Assembly (NCBI GenBank): GCA_018242685.1
Contig: JAFEBM010000027.1
Span: forward strand, 100,979-164,978
Length of the DNA: 64,000 bases
From: Nitrospira sp.
GTDB taxonomy: Bacteria; Nitrospirota; Nitrospiria; Nitrospirales; Nitrospiraceae
Direction of reading: 5' to 3'
Made by a program: the position numbers and the translations under genes. The notes under the pieces were generated by a model. That model was not told the DNA's origin, did not search any database, and saw only the letters and a program-made list of their open reading frames with translations. How positions within the stretch are numbered: position 1 is the first letter of the stretch; every line of letters begins with the position of its first letter. Below, piece by piece: positions 36,915 to 46,753 of this stretch.

Positions 36915-38844
36915 CCGTCTTCACATTGTCACCCTCCGCAGTCAGGATCACGGTGACTCTCCCATCGATCGGCGCCGGCACTTGGCTTTCCATCTTCATC
37001 GCTTCGATAATCAACAAAGGATCGCCGGCCTTGACCCGATCGTCGACCGCCACCAGGATCTTCACCACTCGACCCGGCATGGGCGGAGCCACATCACCTG
37101 GTTTCGAAGGTCTGGGACGTTTGGGTTTTCCTCCCGATTCGGTCTCCTGGGTCTCCGGCACACCGGCGAGCACTTCCTGGATGGGTTCGAGCGACACTTC
37201 TTCAAGCTTATCATTCACACGAATGTAGTAGGGCTTACGTCCGTCGATTTTTCGACCAGAGCCCGAGACCTTGACATGATAGGTCTCTCCGTGCACCGTC
37301 ACATTGAATTCCACGGGAGCCAGGTGCAGTTCGTGAGCGGTGGCGGGCCCCTTCGCAGAGCCCAATTCGAGCGGATCAGGGGTCAACTCGCCTTTCTCGC
37401 GGGCTTCGAAAAAGTCGCGCGCGATGCTGGGAAACAGCACGAAGGACAGCTGGTCCTCGATGGTCTGAGCCGAATCGGGAAGCTCTTTTTTCGCCTCATC
37501 CAATTCCGGCTCAAGCCGATCAGCCGGCCTGGTTTTGATCGGCGTGTCATCGCCGGTCGCCCGTGCCATCACGTCGAGATCGACCTGTCCGGGGGCACGG
37601 CCATACAATCCCAAGAAATAGTTCTTGGTTTCGGTGGTGATGACTTTGTATCGCTCGCCGGTCAGCACATTGAGCGTCGCCTGCGTTCCGACGATTTGAC
37701 TGGTCGGGGTGACGAGCGGGGGATAACCCATATCTTTCCGTACCAGCGGAACTTCGTCGAGGACCTCCTTCATCCGGTCCAACGCATTCTGCTCCGTCAG
37801 CTGGGCGGCCAGGTTCGACAACATGCCGCCGGGAATCTGCGACATGAGGATTTCTGCATCCACGCCGGTAAAGTCGCTCTCGAACTGGCGATATTTGCGG
37901 CGAACCGTGCGGAAGTGCTCGGTGATCGGCTGGAAGGATGCGAGCTCCAAACCTGTGTCGTAGGGCGTATTCTGGAGCGAAGCAACCAGCGTTTCCGTCG
38001 CCGGATGGGAAGTGCCTCCTGCAAGCGGAGAAATAGAGGTATCGAGCATGTCGAGGCCTCCGAGGATCGCCATCAACGAGGCCATGGAAGCCATGCCGGA
38101 TGTGTAATGCGAGTGGAGATGGAGCGGGACCTTGACGGCGGCCTTCAGCCGACGCACCAGATGGTAGGCGTCGAGCGGCGCCAACAGTCCGGCCATGTCC
38201 TTGATACAAATCGTATCTGTTCCAAGATCTTCCAACTTCCTGGCTAAATCAACAAACCGCTCGATGCTATGGACCGGGCTGACGGTGTAACAGAGGGTGG
38301 CTTCAGCATGTTTCCCGCAGGCTTTCACTTCGCTCACGGCCCGATCGAGATTCCGCACATCGTTGAGAGCGTCGAAGATGCGGAAGACATCGATGCCGTT
38401 CGTGGCCGAACGTTCGATGAACCGCTCCACCACGTCGTCGGCGTAATGGCGATAACCGACGAGGTTCTGCCCGCGCAACAGCATTTGGAGCTTGGTGTTG
38501 GGCATGGCGGCCCGCAAGGCCCGGAGCCGTTCCCAGGGATCTTCTTTTAAGAAGCGCAAACAGGTGTCGAAGGTGGCTCCGCCCCATACTTCCAGCGACC
38601 AATAGCCGACCGCATCGAGTTTTTGTGCGATGGGCAGCATGTCTTCTGTGCGCATGCGCGTTGCCAATAACGACTGATGGCCGTCTCGGAGCGCGACATC
38701 CGTGATCAGGACCGGTTTGCCGGCGGCCGGTGTGATCGTGAACTCGCTGGGGCGGGACGAAGCGCTTTTTGAGGTCTTGATCGTCGGAGCGGACGATCTG
38801 GCCTTTTGCTTCGGTTTTCTTGCTGGTGGTCGCCTTTTCGTCAT
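36889..38844 (-). CDS. pycB: Pyruvate carboxylase subunit B / oxaloacetate decarboxylase alpha-type carboxyltransferase with biotinyl domain
   Basis: 651 residues. An Ala/Lys/Ser-rich N-terminal extension (1-40), then the carboxyltransferase TIM barrel (DVALRDGHQSLLATRM, FRIFDALND, HLHSHYTSGMA), a post-barrel domain (to about 470), and a C-terminal biotinyl domain with the biotin Lys in EAMKMESQVP. With the biotin carboxylase encoded just upstream it would make oxaloacetate from pyruvate (anaplerosis). Oxaloacetate decarboxylase use is less likely because no beta/gamma membrane subunits are present. In reductive-TCA bacteria this pair fixes bicarbonate. Confidence 0.88.
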   Translation of the reverse strand: MTKRRPPARKPKQKARSSAPTIKTSKSASSRPSEFTITPAAGKPVLITDVALRDGHQSLLATRMRTEDMLPIAQKLDAVGYWSLEVWGGATFDTCLRFLKEDPWERLRALRAAMPNTKLQMLLRGQNLVGYRHYADDVVERFIERSATNGIDVFRIFDALNDVRNLDRAVSEVKACGKHAEATLCYTVSPVHSIERFVDLARKLEDLGTDTICIKDMAGLLAPLDAYHLVRRLKAAVKVPLHLHSHYTSGMASMASLMAILGGLDMLDTSISPLAGGTSHPATETLVASLQNTPYDTGLELASFQPITEHFRTVRRKYRQFESDFTGVDAEILMSQIPGGMLSNLAAQLTEQNALDRMKEVLDEVPLVRKDMGYPPLVTPTSQIVGTQATLNVLTGERYKVITTETKNYFLGLYGRAPGQVDLDVMARATGDDTPIKTRPADRLEPELDEAKKELPDSAQTIEDQLSFVLFPSIARDFFEAREKGELTPDPLELGSAKGPATAHELHLAPVEFNVTVHGETYHVKVSGSGRKIDGRKPYYIRVNDKLEEVSLEPIQEVLAGVPETQETESGGKPKRPRPSKPGDVAPPMPGRVVKILVAVDDRVKAGDPLLIIEAMKMESQVPAPIDGRVTVILTAEGDNVKTDETVIQLE

Positions 38845-38888
38845 GGTGTTCAGCGCATCTCTTTGGAAAGCAGAGTGGTTTGTTCGAA

Positions 38889-40307
38889 TTAGAGACCTTC
38901 GTAGGCGGCAATTGCGGCGGACAGCGCCAACACCAGATCCTCCGGCTGCTCAAACTCGTGGTACGAATACAGCTCAGGGTGGGTGTCCAGGTACGACGTG
39001 TCGAAGCGTCCTGCAATAAAGTCCCGTTCCTGCATGATCGCCTCCATGAAGGGAATAGTAGTTTTCACTCCACGGAGCACGTACTCTTCGAGAGAGCGGC
39101 GCATCCGGCTGACGGCTTCTTCCCAGGTGCGGCCCCGGACCGTCAATTTGGCCAGCAGCGCATCATAGTACGGCGGGATCGTGTAATCCTTGTAGACGGC
39201 GCCGTCGATGCGCACACCGATTCCACCGGGAGAGAGATAGGCCGTGACCGTGCCTGTGCAGGGCAGGAAATTGTTTTTCGGGTCCTCTGCATTGATCCGG
39301 CATTGGATGGCGTGACCTTGGAGGATGACGTCCTTTTGTTGGATGTTGAGCGGCAAGCCGGCTGCGATCTTAATTTGATTTCGCACGATATCGATGGCCG
39401 TGATCTGCTCCGTCACCGTATGTTCGACTTGGAGGCGCGGATTCATCTCGATGAAATAGAATTTGCCTTCTTGATCGAGCAAGAACTCCACGGTTCCCGC
39501 GTTGTCGTAGTTCACCGCGCGCGCGATGGCGATGGCGGCGTTGCCCATCTCTTCCCGGAGCGCCTGCGTCAGAATCAACGACGGAGCGATCTCGATCAAC
39601 TTCTGGTGACGTCTCTGGATTGAACAATCGCGTTCATTCAAGTGGATGATATTCCCGTGGCGGTCTCCCAGTATTTGGAATTCAATATGGTGCGGCCGCT
39701 CGATATATTTTTCGATGAAGACGCTGCCGTCTCCGAACGAGGCGTGGGCTTCGCGCGCGGCGACTTCCATGTTCTCTCGCAGCTCATCGTCCGATCGGAC
39801 CACGCGAAGCCCGCGGCCACCGCCGCCTGCGCTCGCCTTGATCATGACCGGGTAACCCGATTGTTTTGCGAAGGCTAGGGCATCTTTTATATTGGTAATG
39901 GCTCCATCCGTGCCGGGCACGATCGGAACACCGGCTGATTCGGCGATCTCGCGCGCCTTGACCTTGCTGCCCATTACGGTAATGGCCTTGGTGGAAGGAC
40001 CAATGAATGTAATACCGGAAGCCTGGCAGAGCTCGGCGAACTCCGCATTTTCAGAAAGAAACCCGTACCCGGGATGGACGGCATCGGCGCCGATCCGTTT
40101 CGCCAAGTCGACGATCTGTTTGCTATCCAAAAAACCCTTCACCGGACCAGGCCCGACCATGTAGGATTCGTCCGCTTTCTTCACATAGATCCCGGTCGAA
40201 TCCGCTTCAGAATAGATGGCAGCGGTGGCGATGTTCAATTCGCGGCAGGCGCGGATGATCCGCATGGCGATCTCACCGCGATTGGCGACTAAAATCTTCT
40301 TGAACAT
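38889..40307 (-). CDS. pycA: Biotin carboxylase subunit (pyruvate carboxylase subunit A / AccC type)
   Basis: 472 residues. MFKKILVANRGEIAMRI, ATP-grasp regions (IKASAGGGGRGLRVV), the catalytic FIEMNPRLQVEHTVTE, and a C-terminal biotin-carboxylase domain. It carboxylates the biotin of a partner subunit using ATP and bicarbonate. The neighbouring carboxyltransferase with its own biotinyl domain, 44 bases downstream, makes a pyruvate carboxylase role more likely than acetyl-CoA carboxylase. The ATG at 40307 gives the canonical N terminus; a start at 40370 would add 21 non-conserved residues. Confidence 0.9.
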   Translation of the reverse strand: MFKKILVANRGEIAMRIIRACRELNIATAAIYSEADSTGIYVKKADESYMVGPGPVKGFLDSKQIVDLAKRIGADAVHPGYGFLSENAEFAELCQASGITFIGPSTKAITVMGSKVKAREIAESAGVPIVPGTDGAITNIKDALAFAKQSGYPVMIKASAGGGGRGLRVVRSDDELRENMEVAAREAHASFGDGSVFIEKYIERPHHIEFQILGDRHGNIIHLNERDCSIQRRHQKLIEIAPSLILTQALREEMGNAAIAIARAVNYDNAGTVEFLLDQEGKFYFIEMNPRLQVEHTVTEQITAIDIVRNQIKIAAGLPLNIQQKDVILQGHAIQCRINAEDPKNNFLPCTGTVTAYLSPGGIGVRIDGAVYKDYTIPPYYDALLAKLTVRGRTWEEAVSRMRRSLEEYVLRGVKTTIPFMEAIMQERDFIAGRFDTSYLDTHPELYSYHEFEQPEDLVLALSAAIAAYEGL

Positions 40308-40669
40308 GTCTGAGTCCGTCAGCTCGCGCGGAAAGAAATGAATCTGAAAAAGGAAGGCGTAAGCTAGCATAGGATCCAGAGGCCTGTCGAGGGAGAAGCG
40401 TCGGTTGGAAGTGGGAATCGCTCGTCAAAACGAAGGGTTACTCTTGTCTTTTGTCAAACAACTGGGTCGTCCCACGCATAGGAGTTCTGCAGAATGCCCT
40501 AGGTTTCTCACGATGGTACGACAATTCACGGAACGCGACTTTGGTCCGACGTACGGCGCGACACCGACCCTCGACGTCCTACGCGTGTGGAATATCATTC
40601 AATGCCCAATGCCGCCGACCGAAACCTGCCACAAATTCGCCGGCATCAGCGTAAGATTCTTCACTTGGC

Positions 40670-41251
40670 CTAACGGACTGGAAAAGAAATGATGATCCCT
40701 CCCATCACATCATGGAGCTTGTAGTCCCGCTTGACGCTCAGAGGATGGTTGTTATGGCATATGACACAAGCCATCGAGACAGCTCGGTCCGCAAAAATTG
40801 CCTTGAAATAACGTCTATCACCTTCTGTAATGATTCCCGTATAGGGTTTCCTAGGATTCTTTGCTACCGCTTCCAAGCCCGCTCGTTCGAACTCATCCAT
40901 CGGCCCGTTCTTGATGTAAATTGGGCCTAAGCTGCTGAGGCGGACGTGGAGACCCAGGCCTAACCCCTGAACCTCTTGACCCGTCATCTGAAGCAATTGA
41001 GCCGGAAGAGGCAACGCCCCCTTTTCTTTCCAGTCCTCCGCCGCCACAGCGATCTTGCGATCCTGCAGCTGCTCCACGACATGGGTCGAATAGATGTTCC
41101 GATCGGCCTGAATGACTGCATGAATGTATTCCGCCATCAACTCCGGAAGGATTCCCTCCGGCTCTGCAGCCTGCGCAATATTCACGGAGACACCTGCGAA
41201 CAGAATGACCAAGAGTTTGCCGAGAATCCGTCCAGCTGCTTTCACGATCAT
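40670..41251 (-). CDS. Periplasmic c-type haem protein, DUF3365/Tll0287-like
   Basis: 193 residues with a signal peptide (cleavage near AQA|AEP) and one haem-binding motif CVICH near the C terminus, within a domain of the DUF3365/Tll0287 type (a PAS-like haem fold implicated in redox sensing or electron transfer). EGDRRYFKAIFADRAVSMACVICH is a recognisable segment of that family. AAGGAGGG precedes the ATG. It lies at the end of a minus-strand group with two cupredoxin proteins. Confidence 0.75.
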   Translation of the reverse strand: MIVKAAGRILGKLLVILFAGVSVNIAQAAEPEGILPELMAEYIHAVIQADRNIYSTHVVEQLQDRKIAVAAEDWKEKGALPLPAQLLQMTGQEVQGLGLGLHVRLSSLGPIYIKNGPMDEFERAGLEAVAKNPRKPYTGIITEGDRRYFKAIFADRAVSMACVICHNNHPLSVKRDYKLHDVMGGIIISFPVR

Positions 41252-41339
41252 GGCAACCCTCCTTCGCAGCGTACCGGAGTAGAACCTGCCTCGCAGAACA
41301 CTTCTCTGCGAGGTCGTCGCATCCGTCTCCGCAATGTGG

Positions 41340-41882
41340 TCACCTGTTCAATTCCTCGATACTGCCGATATCCTTAGAATTCTTGAAATCCAGTTGCTTG
41401 GATGATTGTTTCGCATCCAAGACAAAGATCTCGCCGCGCATGGTGTCACTCAGTAACTTCCCGTGAAGATTACACCAGAAATGAAATCGATCAACACTCG
41501 CTTCAGGGACACTGAAGCGGAGCATGACGCGATCACGTGGTTCAACCCGAACTCCGAAGGCGGTGAGCGTGTAGACGATGGTTGCCCGGCCTGAGATCTC
41601 CATGTCCTCCGCCTTCATGAGTAATGGCGAGACGAACTCATGCGCGACCTCATCTTCATTCCGGAGCAGGATGGCGAGGTCCATCCCGACCGGTAAAGAA
41701 AAAGCCGGATTCGGTACGGAATTCTCAAGTTGTCCGCCTTTGATCACCTGAAAGGCCTTGTCTTTCATCACCACGACGACATCAGGTTCATACAGCAACT
41801 CTTCGGCCGAGCCTATTCCGCTCATTCCTATCCCAAGTGCGAACAGGATGGCGAATGCGATCAATCGCGATCGTGACGGCAC
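41340..41882 (-). CDS. Cupredoxin-domain secreted protein
   Basis: 180 residues from GTG at 41882, with signal peptide (LIAFAILFALGIGMS, cleavage near GSA|EEL). The cupredoxin fold shows the type 1 copper ligands: His in VAHEFVS, Cys and His in WCNLHGKLL, and a Met shortly after in DTMRGE. Likely periplasmic electron carrier or copper-binding protein. Paralogous to the C-terminal half of the next gene (42030-43202): both have VAHEF and WCNxHGK. Confidence 0.78.
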   Translation of the reverse strand: MPSRSRLIAFAILFALGIGMSGIGSAEELLYEPDVVVVMKDKAFQVIKGGQLENSVPNPAFSLPVGMDLAILLRNEDEVAHEFVSPLLMKAEDMEISGRATIVYTLTAFGVRVEPRDRVMLRFSVPEASVDRFHFWCNLHGKLLSDTMRGEIFVLDAKQSSKQLDFKNSKDIGSIEELNR

Positions 41883-42029
41883 TTGTTGCCTCTTCCTTTT
41901 TGTCGACGGATGTATTCCCTGGAGAAGATCATGCCGTCGGTCTGTATAAGCAACTGATCGCGGAAAAGAAATCAGGCCGCCCGCGTCGATCGGATGACCC
42001 GGCGTCGGGCGACCTGAACCATCATCGCT

Positions 42030-43202
42030 TCAGCCGCCGCCGATTCCTGTGGTTTCTATAATCGCCAATTCCCCACGCATTTGTTGTCCATGCTCTTTCC
42101 CATGGATATTGCACCAGAAGACATCATAGGTGCTTGCTCTGTCGCCATATCGATCCGGCTTGGACATGGGGGCGTTAAACTCAATGGTGACGGTTTGCCC
42201 TGGATCGATGCGAAAGCCGGAGGCTTGTGCCGTCTTGACCGCGGTGGCATTACCAGAAATGCGGAACGGGACATCCCGGAACAGTGTAGACATGAACTCA
42301 TGCGCGACGAGATCCCGGTTGAGAAGTTTAATGACCGCCGGCATCCCTGCCATGAGAGCAAAACCACGCGCAGTCCCTCCTTTTGTGATTTGAAAAGTTT
42401 TTTCGCTGATATCAATGACCACGTCAACTTCGCTTGGGACGAAAGGTTCGGGAGGTGCGGCCTTTGCCCAGTAGTCACGGACCTCCGAGACTGAAATAAG
42501 GTTTGCGGCCTGGTACGTAGGAGGGGCCATCTCCCCAAGTTGATTCCGGTTGATCAGTAATGCGACACGAGGTTTGTTGGGCTCCGACCATTCTTGTCTC
42601 ATCGCGGTTCTGGGCACGGTCATCATCTGCCCGTCCCCTTCTAGCTCGATCAGTGCATACTCGGTCCCTAATAGTGTGTCGGTCAGTGTCCCAGCGAGAT
42701 GGCCGACCGGGTGACCATCCTTGGTGTATACGGGATAGTGCGGCCCCGCTTTGAAGGAAAGCACCCCATCATTGGGCATGTAGCCTTCCCATCCCTGAGG
42801 CAGTCCAAGGTTGGCAGTTTCAGAAGCTGGAGATACATCAAACCGGATGAGGCTCGCGCTGCCGAGGTCCGTGACCTCGACCTTCACAGTATCCCCTCGG
42901 ATAAATGGGCAGTCTCCCATTCGAAAACCGGCGCCAGGCTTCGATTTTACTTTCGCTTCCTTGTTGCCGGTGCGGGTCGGGCAGATCAGATGAGTGTCTT
43001 CCGTGACTGCGACGCGAACGACCTCGCCCGACGCCTTCCTGATCCAGTAAGCATTCCCTTCGACTTTGACGATATAGCCGTTCAACATGTATTCGGCGCC
43101 ACTCACCGTCACTTGCGCCTTATCCTCAAACGACCCAGCAGTCGCTGTCGCAGCGAAGGCGAGCGCGACAACGACTCCTCCTATGATGCTGATGTAACGC
43201 AT
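42030..43202 (-). CDS. Two-part secreted protein with C-terminal cupredoxin domain
   Basis: 390 residues with a signal peptide (cleavage near ATA|GSF). Residues 25-255 are beta-rich and unrecognised, with two Cys at about 94 and 118. Residues 260-385 form a cupredoxin domain with ligands His in VAHEFMS, Cys/His in WCNIHGK, and a Met in QMRGE. AAGGAGG precedes the ATG. Possibly an electron donor or acceptor in the periplasmic respiratory chain; no specific partner is known from sequence. 147 bases separate it from the smaller cupredoxin gene downstream. Confidence 0.72.
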   Translation of the reverse strand: MRYISIIGGVVVALAFAATATAGSFEDKAQVTVSGAEYMLNGYIVKVEGNAYWIRKASGEVVRVAVTEDTHLICPTRTGNKEAKVKSKPGAGFRMGDCPFIRGDTVKVEVTDLGSASLIRFDVSPASETANLGLPQGWEGYMPNDGVLSFKAGPHYPVYTKDGHPVGHLAGTLTDTLLGTEYALIELEGDGQMMTVPRTAMRQEWSEPNKPRVALLINRNQLGEMAPPTYQAANLISVSEVRDYWAKAAPPEPFVPSEVDVVIDISEKTFQITKGGTARGFALMAGMPAVIKLLNRDLVAHEFMSTLFRDVPFRISGNATAVKTAQASGFRIDPGQTVTIEFNAPMSKPDRYGDRASTYDVFWCNIHGKEHGQQMRGELAIIETTGIGGG

Positions 43203-43569
43203 GGAGCAATCCTCCTTGCTATGAGTTATTTTGCTGAATCTGCTGACACCAGGTTCTCTGTCTGCTGTCGCAGGTCTGACCCATCAAGGCGTGAAATACT
43301 GTCGATTGATGGGAATGAAATGCCGAAGTCGAATCAAATAAATTGGCGATCAGATTACTGAGGTGTCGGGTCGAGGTGTAGAGGGAAACGAGAGAGCGCA
43401 AGAGGAGGGAAGGTGACATCGCATCCCCCTTGCGAAAGGGTCGAACGTTCTCAGCCTACTCCTCCGTTGACGATGATGCAAGGGGCGCATCAGCAGGCGT
43501 CTCACCGGCTCATTCGGGCCGGTGCGGTTCGAAATCTGGAACGATAATCAATTTCCAATCAACAGGTAA
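43203..43569. other. Intergenic region upstream of the cupredoxin group
   Basis: About 367 bases. The frame on the minus strand (43219-43419) has a marginal ribosome site but no recognisable product. No strong promoter boxes identified by eye. Confidence 0.45.
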
Positions 43570-44133
43570 TCACCCTTTCCTGCTGTCTCTCTGAAACGGG
43601 AGTGCTCGGGGAATGGCTTCTGGCCGAGTCTCCTCTTTCTTCCTAGCCAGGAACAACTGCAAGATGTACCAGGTGTAGAGCAGCGACAGCAGCGCGAAGT
43701 TGGTGATGAGAATACCGGGCGTCATCCATTGCCAGCCATCGAATTTCAAGTCAGAGAGGGGCCACAGCACCGGAGTCGGAAAAAAGGCGTACGAATGCAA
43801 CGGCACGTCGGCCAGGACATGGAGTCCCCAGGCTCCCAGTTCCCAGACCGGTCGTTTCAGGACAAGCCATGCCAGGAAAAAGACGGTGAGAAATATGGCG
43901 AAGCTATGGGTGTAATTATAGAGGTGGTGGACATATTGCGGGATCGTCGATTCCGGGGGAGTGCCGTGACTAAAGTCGGGCTTTGGCGATAAGCCGAATG
44001 TCGCCGCTACGTACAGGACCCCGAATGAAAACAGATCAGGCGCCATCCCGATGGCGAATGCCAGCCAGAAACTCGATCGGCTTTTTCGACCGAATGCAAT
44101 TGAACCCCAGAGGCCGTGCGATACGAAATCCAT
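43570..44133 (-). CDS. Integral membrane protein, DUF457/YdjM-like
   Basis: 187 residues with about five membrane segments. The opening MDFVSHGLWGSIAF and the segments HSFAIFLTVFF and LHVLADVPLHS carry His/Asp residues placed as in membrane-bound metal-dependent hydrolase-like (DUF457) proteins. The catalytic role of these proteins is unproven. Stand-alone gene flanked by long intergenic regions. Confidence 0.6.
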   Translation of the reverse strand: MDFVSHGLWGSIAFGRKSRSSFWLAFAIGMAPDLFSFGVLYVAATFGLSPKPDFSHGTPPESTIPQYVHHLYNYTHSFAIFLTVFFLAWLVLKRPVWELGAWGLHVLADVPLHSYAFFPTPVLWPLSDLKFDGWQWMTPGILITNFALLSLLYTWYILQLFLARKKEETRPEAIPRALPFQRDSRKG

Positions 44134-44561
44134 CAGATCCTTTCGTGGGTCTCCAACGACGATAGTTTATCACGGGCGCACGGCTGACCCTACGGCAAGA
44201 AGTAGGTGCAGGTTTTTGCCCAAAAGACTGTAGATGTTCCCATACGGAATGCGTAAACGATATCGCAGACTGCAACGGCATCTGCCAGCGGGAAGAATTG
44301 GGCTGCCGGTTAAAGCCACGACCGTTCCATATTTGTCTGTCGATGTTCATACCCACTTCCGTTGGACTGTCCCCCCTCAAAGAGAAGTCAGAGCAGTTCC
44401 GATCCATTGTTACACTCGGCGCGCAGACCATTACGTAGCGATGTTATCCAAAGGCCGTGGATCGAGCGCTTGGAAAGATTTCGAACCATGTTAGTCGCTT
44501 CCAAAAGTGGCAGTCACGGTACGCGGTAACCATTTCTCCAACTCGCTGAGTCGGCACAACA
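44134..44561. other. 428-base region between the membrane protein and the type I secretion operon
   Basis: Divergent genes on both sides, so it should hold both promoters. No convincing gene, repeat or structured RNA seen. Confidence 0.4.
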
Positions 44562-46742
44562 GTGAATCCCATGAACAATTCGGGACCGCAACAGGTACAT
44601 AACACTTCCGCCGGTTCAGTAAACGGGTCGTTGGCCGACAGCGGCCTGACTTGTCTCCTCATCATCGCTCGATTCCACGACCTTCCCGCCGATGGTTCAC
44701 AGCTACGGCATCGGTTTGCGCAGTCCGGACAAGCCCTCTCCGATGCCGAACTCCTCCGTGCCGCTACACATCTTGGCTTGAAAGCAGGTCTGATCAATAC
44801 TGCATGGAGCAAACTCCAAGGGACACCGCTGCCTGCCATGGTAAAGCGGGCTGATGGCCGCTATGTTGTGCTGGCGAAGGTCGAAGAAGAGAAGGTACTG
44901 GTCCAGGATCCGATCGAAGCCCGGCCGCTCGTCCTTTCTCGTGAGCAATTCGAAGCGATGTGGGTCGGGGAACTGCTGCTCTTTGCCAAGCGATCTCCTG
45001 TCCGTCTGCCGGATCTCAGGTTTGACTTCACCTGGTTCATTCCGGCGATCGTGAAATATCGTAAGTTTTTGGGAGAAGTGCTGATCGCGTCGTTCTTTCT
45101 CCAGCTCTTTGCCTTGTTGACGCCGATTTTTACACAGGTCGTCATCGATAAAGTACTCGTCCACAAGGGATTCACGACGCTCCATGTGTTGGCGATCGGC
45201 ATGATTGCGCTGGCGATCTTTGAAGCAATTGTAGGCGGGCTCCGGATTTACCTGTTTTCGCATACGACGAATCGGATCGATGTCTGTCTAGGCGCCCAAC
45301 TCTTCCGGCATATCCTGGCGCTTCCCATGTCCTATTTTGAAGCCCGACGCGTCGGCGATACAGTCGCCCGCGTACGTGAGTTGGAACAGATCCGCCAATT
45401 CTTGACCAGCCATTCGGTCACGGTCGTGCTGGACGTCGTCTTTACCGTCGTCTTCCTGACCGTGATGTGGTTCTACAGTCCCACGCTCACGCTCGTCGTC
45501 ATGGCTTCACTTCCGGTCTATGCGCTGCTGTCGATCGCCATTACTCCTGCTATCCGGGCGCGCTTGCATGAAAAGTTCAACAGAGGCGCAGAAAACCAGG
45601 CGTTCTTAGTCGAAACGGTCAGCGGGATCCAAACCGTCAAAGCCATGGCGGTCGAACCTCCGCTTGTGCGGAGATGGGAAGAACAGCTGGCCGGCTATGT
45701 GCGGGCGAGTTTTCGCGCAACGAGCGTGATGATGATCGCCGGTCAATCTGCGACCTGTGTCCAAAAGGTCACCACCGTCGCGGTGCTGTGGCTGGGTGCC
45801 TATCGTGTGATCGATGGAAATCTGAGTATCGGTCAGTTGATTGCATTCAACATGCTGTCGGCCCAAGTGACAGGGCCACTTCTACGGCTGGTGAATCTCT
45901 GGCAGGAATTTCAACAAGTGGGCATCTCGATGCAACGATTGGGCGATGTGCTCAACACTCAGCCCGAACCATCGTATAACCCGAATCGAACGACGTTGCC
46001 TCGAGTCATGGGGCAGGTTCGATTTGAAGAAGTCACGCTTCGGTACCGACCGGATGGGCCGGAAGTCACCAGGAAGATGTCATTTTCAGTAGAGCCTGGA
46101 CAGGTCATCGGCATCGTCGGACGTTCGGGATCCGGGAAAAGCACCATTGCCAAATTGCTGCAGCGTCTCTATGTGCCGGAGCGCGGGCGCATTTTGGTGG
46201 ATGGAGTGGATGTGGCGCAGGTCGATCCTGCATGGCTGCGCAGGCAAGTGGGAGTCGTGCTGCAGGAAAATGTCCTGTTCAATGGCTCGGTCCGAAGCAA
46301 CATCGCGTTGACCGATCCTGGGTTGGCGATGGACCAGGTGATCCAGGCTGCGACAATGGCCGGGGCTCACGAATTCATCCTGGAATTGACGGAGGGCTAC
46401 GATACGCTGATCGGAGAGCACGGATGTACGCTCTCAGGCGGGCAGCGTCAGCGGATCGCCATTGCGCGGGCGTTAGTCGCGAATCCTCGCATTCTGATTT
46501 TCGATGAGGCGACCAGCGCATTGGACTACGAATCCGAAGCGGCGATCCAACGGAACATGGCGCAGATCTGTAAGGGGCGTACAGTCTTTATCATCGCGCA
46601 TCGGCTGAGTACGGTGCGGCCTGCGCATCGCATCTATGTCGTCGACAAGGGAGAGATCGTCGAGGAAGGGTCGCATGATGAACTCCTTCGTGGCGACGGA
46701 TTGTATGCGCGATTGCAGATGCATCAGATAGGCAAGGGATAG
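44562..46742 (+). CDS. Type I secretion ABC transporter/ATPase with C39-like domain
   Basis: 726 residues. Residues 20-140 are a C39 peptidase-like domain in which the catalytic Cys position reads Ser (DSGLTCL against the active DCGAACL), as in HlyB-type transporters that bind but do not cleave substrate. Membrane domain about 160-430. ATPase 470-715 with Walker A GRSGSGKST, signature LSGGQRQRIA and Walker B ILIFDEATSALD. It exports C-terminally targeted proteins directly from cytoplasm to outside. Start GTG 44562 or ATG 44571. First gene of a three-gene operon with HlyD and TolC. Confidence 0.92.
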   Translation: MNPMNNSGPQQVHNTSAGSVNGSLADSGLTCLLIIARFHDLPADGSQLRHRFAQSGQALSDAELLRAATHLGLKAGLINTAWSKLQGTPLPAMVKRADGRYVVLAKVEEEKVLVQDPIEARPLVLSREQFEAMWVGELLLFAKRSPVRLPDLRFDFTWFIPAIVKYRKFLGEVLIASFFLQLFALLTPIFTQVVIDKVLVHKGFTTLHVLAIGMIALAIFEAIVGGLRIYLFSHTTNRIDVCLGAQLFRHILALPMSYFEARRVGDTVARVRELEQIRQFLTSHSVTVVLDVVFTVVFLTVMWFYSPTLTLVVMASLPVYALLSIAITPAIRARLHEKFNRGAENQAFLVETVSGIQTVKAMAVEPPLVRRWEEQLAGYVRASFRATSVMMIAGQSATCVQKVTTVAVLWLGAYRVIDGNLSIGQLIAFNMLSAQVTGPLLRLVNLWQEFQQVGISMQRLGDVLNTQPEPSYNPNRTTLPRVMGQVRFEEVTLRYRPDGPEVTRKMSFSVEPGQVIGIVGRSGSGKSTIAKLLQRLYVPERGRILVDGVDVAQVDPAWLRRQVGVVLQENVLFNGSVRSNIALTDPGLAMDQVIQAATMAGAHEFILELTEGYDTLIGEHGCTLSGGQRQRIAIARALVANPRILIFDEATSALDYESEAAIQRNMAQICKGRTVFIIAHRLSTVRPAHRIYVVDKGEIVEEGSHDELLRGDGLYARLQMHQIGKG

Positions 46743-46753
46743 AGGTCTCTCAG

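Noticed and set aside
36808..38247. 479-residue open frame on the plus strand
   Set aside because: Antisense to the well-conserved carboxyltransferase gene; such long antisense frames are expected in GC-rich coding DNA.
41837..42061. 74-residue frame with a signal-like N terminus (MRSIAIVTALVASSFL) between the two cupredoxin genes, plus strand
   Set aside because: Overlaps the start of one cupredoxin gene and the end of the other on the opposite strand, with no good ribosome site and an Arg-rich end. Weakly possible, but not supportable.
43219..43419. 66-residue frame upstream of the large cupredoxin gene
   Set aside because: Marginal ribosome site only; composition not convincing.
44134..44561. 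RTX-type substrate gene for the type I system
   Set aside because: No coding frame with glycine-rich GGxGxDxxx repeats in this interval or elsewhere in the window.
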